Below, piece after piece: positions 61,477 through 64,000 of a stretch of DNA of 64,000 bases (its first letter is position 1; each line of letters starts with the position of its first letter). Source of the DNA: an uncultured Lachnospiraceae bacterium (GTDB taxonomy: Bacteria; Bacillota; Clostridia; Lachnospirales; Lachnospiraceae); the NCBI GenBank assembly GCA_947625465.1, contig CANQOK010000001.1:62001-126000 (forward strand). Reading direction: 5' to 3'. Under the pieces are notes generated by a model. The model was not told the origin of the DNA. It did no database searches and worked only from the letters and a program-made list of their open reading frames with translations. The translations under genes and the position numbers were made by a program.

Positions 61477-62279
61477 CAGATTCGTTCGGAACTGAATGAA
61501 TCATGATACAGCGGATTCCAGGGCAGTTCTCCTGTCAGATTGGCAGGAAACTGCCGGATCAGAGAAACCGCGTCGGGGATGGCATTGTGATAGAGGCTCG
61601 CAAGCTGCCGGCTGCTGGCACTGCATTTGGGATCAGGCGTGAGATTGACCATCAGTCCTTTTCCTTTTTTATAAAGTCCGCAAATGGCAAACAGCGTATA
61701 CAGAAAATAACGCTTCGGCTTATAAGGCGCGATCAGTAGATCGCTGTAGAAAATAAAGGATCTGCAGGCTTTCAGGATCTGCGCTTCCCCGATGCCGTCA
61801 AAAAAGTGGGAGATCACCCGCGCAGACTCCGGCGTTGGCTTGATATGGCGCAACAGACGGTGCGTCAAAGGATTCTTCCCGTCGTGAACCATTAACATCC
61901 GGTCAAACTCTGTTTCAATCTCAGTGTGACTGACATGGCTGGCGGCAATATAGTCCCGGATATAACCGTGACAGGCCCGGTCAAGGGCAAAATGGCAGAT
62001 AAAACCATATAAATAAGCAAGGTGCGCGTCCCGGCAATCGCAGTCCCGGAGAACTCTGCCCGCATGGGTAAAGAAATCCAGGGCTGCTTTTTTATGCATT
62101 CCGTAACCGGTTCGATTGACAAAGTTGGGAATGAGCGGGTGATAGTAAAATAACAGGTCCGGTCCGTGCAGACCGATCTGATATAAGTCCATGTAAGGGC
62201 TGATCTGTTGCTGCAGTTCCACAGGCAGCTGTTTAAAAACCTGCTGTCCAAATCGATAATGTGCGTAAGATGCGGGCAT
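61473..62279 (-). CDS. Zinc-dependent phospholipase C-like protein
   Basis: A 268-residue protein of the zinc-dependent phospholipase C fold (PF00882 type). His/Asp-rich motifs M-P-A-S-Y-A-H-Y, L-H-G-P-D-L, M-H-K-K-A-A-L, and Y-G-F-I-C-H-F-A-L-D-R-A-C-H are arranged like the metal ligands of the family. There is no signal peptide, so it probably acts inside the cell and its substrate is open. GGAGGAATTT precedes its start. The stop overlaps the choloylglycine-hydrolase stop. Confidence 0.78.
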   Translation of the reverse strand: MPASYAHYRFGQQVFKQLPVELQQQISPYMDLYQIGLHGPDLLFYYHPLIPNFVNRTGYGMHKKAALDFFTHAGRVLRDCDCRDAHLAYLYGFICHFALDRACHGYIRDYIAASHVSHTEIETEFDRMLMVHDGKNPLTHRLLRHIKPTPESARVISHFFDGIGEAQILKACRSFIFYSDLLIAPYKPKRYFLYTLFAICGLYKKGKGLMVNLTPDPKCSASSRQLASLYHNAIPDAVSLIRQFPANLTGELPWNPLYHDSFSSERIC

Positions 62280-62371
62280 AAATTCCTCCGATCCGGAGCG
62301 CTGTTGTCTCCGTTTTCAATGATTTCTGTATTTTATCTTACCACACTTCCGAAAAAATAAATACTCCATAT

Positions 62372-62377
62372 TATAAT
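62372..62377 (+). promoter_or_regulatory. Possible -10 of the SPOR amidase gene
   Basis: TATAAT at 62372-62377, 32 bases before the ATG and 20 before TTAGGAGG. No -35 is convincing. Confidence 0.35.
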
Positions 62378-62409
62378 TAGGGAACAGTATTTTTTAGGAG
62401 GATGCTATT

Positions 62410-63258
62410 ATGGCAGTAAAAATCATGTTAGACGCCGGGCATGCTGGCCTTTATAATCAGAGCCCGGTTTATTCATCATATTATGAGTCAAAAATGACTT
62501 GGAAGCTTCAAACTTATTTAAAGACAGAATTGGGCAAATACGGATTTACGGTAGGTACGACTCGGACCAGCCAGACAAGCGATCTGGAAGTATATAAGCG
62601 GGGAACTATGGGAAAGGGATACGACCTGCTGCTTTCCCTGCACAGCAACGCCACCGCGGCCAGACAGGATGAGACGGATTATCCGGTGGCGTATGCGCCG
62701 TTTGACAAAAAGGCGGATGCCCTGGGGCTTGAACTGGCCAAAGCGGTGGAACGCACCATGCAGACTAAGCAAAAAGGGAGAGTCAGCCACAGAACCTATG
62801 AAAACGGAGGCGTGACCTATAACTATTACGGTGTGATCCGCGGTGCCGCTTCCGTAGGCGTGCCGGCCATTATCCTGGAACACAGCTTTCACACCAATCC
62901 GGCAGCGGCCAAATGGCTGTCCGCAGACGCCAATCTGAAGAAACTGGCAGAGGCGGAAGCGGCCGTATTGGCAGCCTATTACGGTCAGACCAAAAAAACG
63001 GAAGACAAGGCAGAACCGGCAAAACCGGAAAAGAAAGATACGTTTTACCGGGTACAGGCCGGCGCGTATTCCAAAAAGGCAAACGCTCAAAAAGCATTAG
63101 AGAATCTGAAAAAAAGAGGGGTTTCCGCTATTATCGTACAGGAAGGAAAACTGTTTAAGCTGCAGGCCGGCGCTTTCACTAAAAAAGAGAATGCGGACGC
63201 GATGGTGGCAAAGCTAAAGAAAGTCGGGGTGGAAGCGTTTATCCGGCAGAATTCGTAA
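62410..63258 (+). CDS. N-acetylmuramoyl-L-alanine amidase with C-terminal SPOR domain
   Basis: A 282-residue enzyme. The Amidase_3 domain begins directly (M-L-D-A-G-H-A-G) with second His in L-S-L-H-S-N-A and Glu in I-L-E-H-S-F-H-T-N. A Lys/Pro linker (about 198-212) joins a SPOR domain (Y-R-V-Q-A-G-A-Y-S-K-K and F-K-L-Q-A-G-A-F-T-K-K, two half repeats), which binds denuded glycan at septa. No signal peptide is present, unlike CwlD-type enzymes. A mother-cell lytic or phage-lysin-like role is possible. TTAGGAGG precedes the ATG. Confidence 0.88.
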   Translation: MAVKIMLDAGHAGLYNQSPVYSSYYESKMTWKLQTYLKTELGKYGFTVGTTRTSQTSDLEVYKRGTMGKGYDLLLSLHSNATAARQDETDYPVAYAPFDKKADALGLELAKAVERTMQTKQKGRVSHRTYENGGVTYNYYGVIRGAASVGVPAIILEHSFHTNPAAAKWLSADANLKKLAEAEAAVLAAYYGQTKKTEDKAEPAKPEKKDTFYRVQAGAYSKKANAQKALENLKKRGVSAIIVQEGKLFKLQAGAFTKKENADAMVAKLKKVGVEAFIRQNS

Positions 63259-63284
63259 ATGCTCTGCTATGGAAAATAAAGGAC

Positions 63285-63313
63285 TTGCATCAATATTTTT
63301 TTTATGATAGAAT
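63285..63313 (+). promoter_or_regulatory. Promoter of the polysaccharide gene unit
   Basis: TTGCAT (63285-63290) and TAGAAT (63308-63313), 17-base spacer. The leader to ATG 63491 is about 170 bases. Confidence 0.68.
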
Positions 63314-63374
63314 GTAAAAGCAATTATGAAAATTGCTTGTCAACGACATTATTGCATAAAGAGTGAGATGTGTT

Positions 63375-63413
63375 ATGAAAAAGTTAAAGGAACAGTTGAG
63401 GACAGAAAGATAA
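63375..63413 (+). CDS. Possible 12-residue leader peptide
   Basis: ATG at 63375 opens a frame of 12 codons, M-K-K-L-K-E-Q-L-R-T-E-R, closed by TAA. GAGTGAGATG upstream is a poor ribosome binding site. It lies between the promoter and the hairpin at 63416, the usual place for a leader peptide in attenuation, but the codons show no specific amino-acid bias. Confidence 0.35.
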   Translation: MKKLKEQLRTER

Positions 63414-63415
63414 AG

Positions 63416-63438
63416 ACGGAGGGGTTATACCCCTTCGT
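63416..63438 (+). other. Terminator-like hairpin in the leader
   Basis: ACGGAGGGG (63416-63424) pairs with CCCCTTCGT (63430-63438) with one G-U and a 5-base loop; TTCTTGTG follows, a weak T-run. It could be an attenuator before the polysaccharide gene. Confidence 0.5.
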
Positions 63439-63490
63439 TCTTGTGCTGTCAAATACAGATGAGAGTGTTAAGTGAAAAGGAGACTGTCAG

Positions 63491-64000
63491 ATGAAAGTAA
63501 AAGACACTCAGAAAACGATACGAATCCTGTATCTGGTTCTGATTGATGTTATTTTAATCAATTATATGAATTTACTGTCACTGATGATGCGGTTTGATTT
63601 TCGGTTTTCTCAGGTTCCAAGGCAGTATCTGGTCAATCTGGGCAGAGACGCGCTCCTGGAAACGGTTGTGATCCTGGGCGTTTTTGCCATCATGCGGATC
63701 TACCAGAGTCTGTGGCAGTTTGCCGGCACCCAGGAACTGTTAAAGATCGTATGGGCAGTTCTGGTTGGAAAGTGGCTCTCCACAATGATCGAGCTGCTGA
63801 TCGGAAACCGGATGCCGGTGAGCTATTATGTATTCAGTACAATTCTGGTAGCCGCATCGATCGGCGGGGTACGGTTCAGTTACCGCATGATCCGTATTTA
63901 CCGCATCTATTCGAAGACAAGGGGAGAGAAAGGAACTCCCCGGAATGTCATGCTGATCGGTGCCGGCGCAGCCGGTTCTATTATCCTGCGGGAGATCAAG
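63491..64000 (+). CDS. Membrane-bound polysaccharide biosynthesis protein (CapD/FlaA1-like), partial
   Basis: The first 170 residues of a gene cut by the window end. After a short basic start come about four membrane helices (Y-L-V-L-I-D-V-I-L-I-N-Y, E-T-V-V-I-L-G-V-F-A-I, and others), then a basic loop and a nucleotide-binding strand R-N-V-M-L-I-G-A-G-A-A-G-S, the layout of nucleoside-diphosphate-sugar epimerase/dehydratases that make modified sugars for capsule or glycans. AAGGAGA lies 8 bases before the ATG. Confidence 0.82.
   Translation, partial: MKVKDTQKTIRILYLVLIDVILINYMNLLSLMMRFDFRFSQVPRQYLVNLGRDALLETVVILGVFAIMRIYQSLWQFAGTQELLKIVWAVLVGKWLSTMIELLIGNRMPVSYYVFSTILVAASIGGVRFSYRMIRIYRIYSKTRGEKGTPRNVMLIGAGAAGSIILREIK

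Noticed and set aside
1..64000. CRISPR array, rRNA or tRNA genes, insertion sequences
   Set aside because: No regular spaced repeats, no cloverleaf-like sequence in the gaps, and no transposase or integrase gene were found on reading.

Overview
The window looks like the chromosome of a spore-forming, gut-type member of the Clostridia, most likely Lachnospiraceae. The evidence is the gene set (spoVG, spoVT, yabP, yabQ, spoIIE, a CwlD-like amidase, paired glgC/glgD), the clostridial-style Tad pilus locus with DUF5702 and DUF6382-FHA proteins, a choloylglycine (bile salt) hydrolase, and GH13 and GH51 glycosidases. Base composition is moderate and fairly uniform. I saw no prophage, insertion sequence, CRISPR array, tRNA or rRNA.

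Layout. 1-280 is the tail of a glycogen branching enzyme, closed by a terminator. 441-9185 is a Tad (type IVb pilus) operon: prepilin peptidase, TadZ-like protein, TadA ATPase, TadB and TadC platform proteins, a 56-residue Flp-type pilin, a DUF5702 protein, a TadE-like pseudopilin with duplicated Cys modules, a small pseudopilin and an FHA protein. 9242-17564 is housekeeping: metG, tatD, rsmA, cwlD-like amidase, sua5-ywlE-rpiB (the Bacillus ywlC-ywlE-ywlF order), dCMP deaminase, ywmB-like and a small unknown. 17561-21844 is an uncharacterised two-gene envelope unit: a membrane-anchored propeller-like protein and a lipoprotein with a gluzincin-type metallopeptidase domain. 21841-30055 is mostly on the minus strand: M29 aminopeptidase, a dnaD-like/dnaC-like/PRPP synthetase operon, and murC. 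An SMC-like ATPase with central membrane helices lies on the plus strand inside this block.

30358-53889 is plus strand and follows the Bacillus spoVG-pth-mfd-spoVT-hup-yabOPQ-divIC-spoIIE-tilS-hpt-ftsH order. glgC-glgD sits at its head, and a block of other genes (D,D-carboxypeptidase, NYN/LOTUS protein, Cu/Zn SOD-like protein, M18 aminopeptidase, MarR, MgtE, deoxyinosine glycosylase) lies between mfd and spoVT. 54226-58358 is a GH13-GH51 pair. 58480-60410 is an ECF sigma factor with a membrane partner. 60502-63258 holds the bile-salt-hydrolase-family enzyme, a zinc-dependent phospholipase C-like protein and a SPOR-tailed amidase. From 63285 a new transcription unit with a structured leader begins a polysaccharide (CapD/FlaA1-like) gene cut by the window end.

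The strongest unexplained signal is a 28-base inverted repeat at 6771-6798/6915-6942 that encloses the ribosome binding site and start codon of the TadE-like gene. Its only two DNA mismatches become G-U pairs in the mRNA, so the transcript can form 28 consecutive pairs that hide the start. Other leads are the two-gene metallopeptidase unit, a cluster of DnaA-box-like 9-mers upstream of the primosome-like operon, and sporulation-type promoters (sigma-G before spoVT, a 21-base-spaced promoter before spoIIE).
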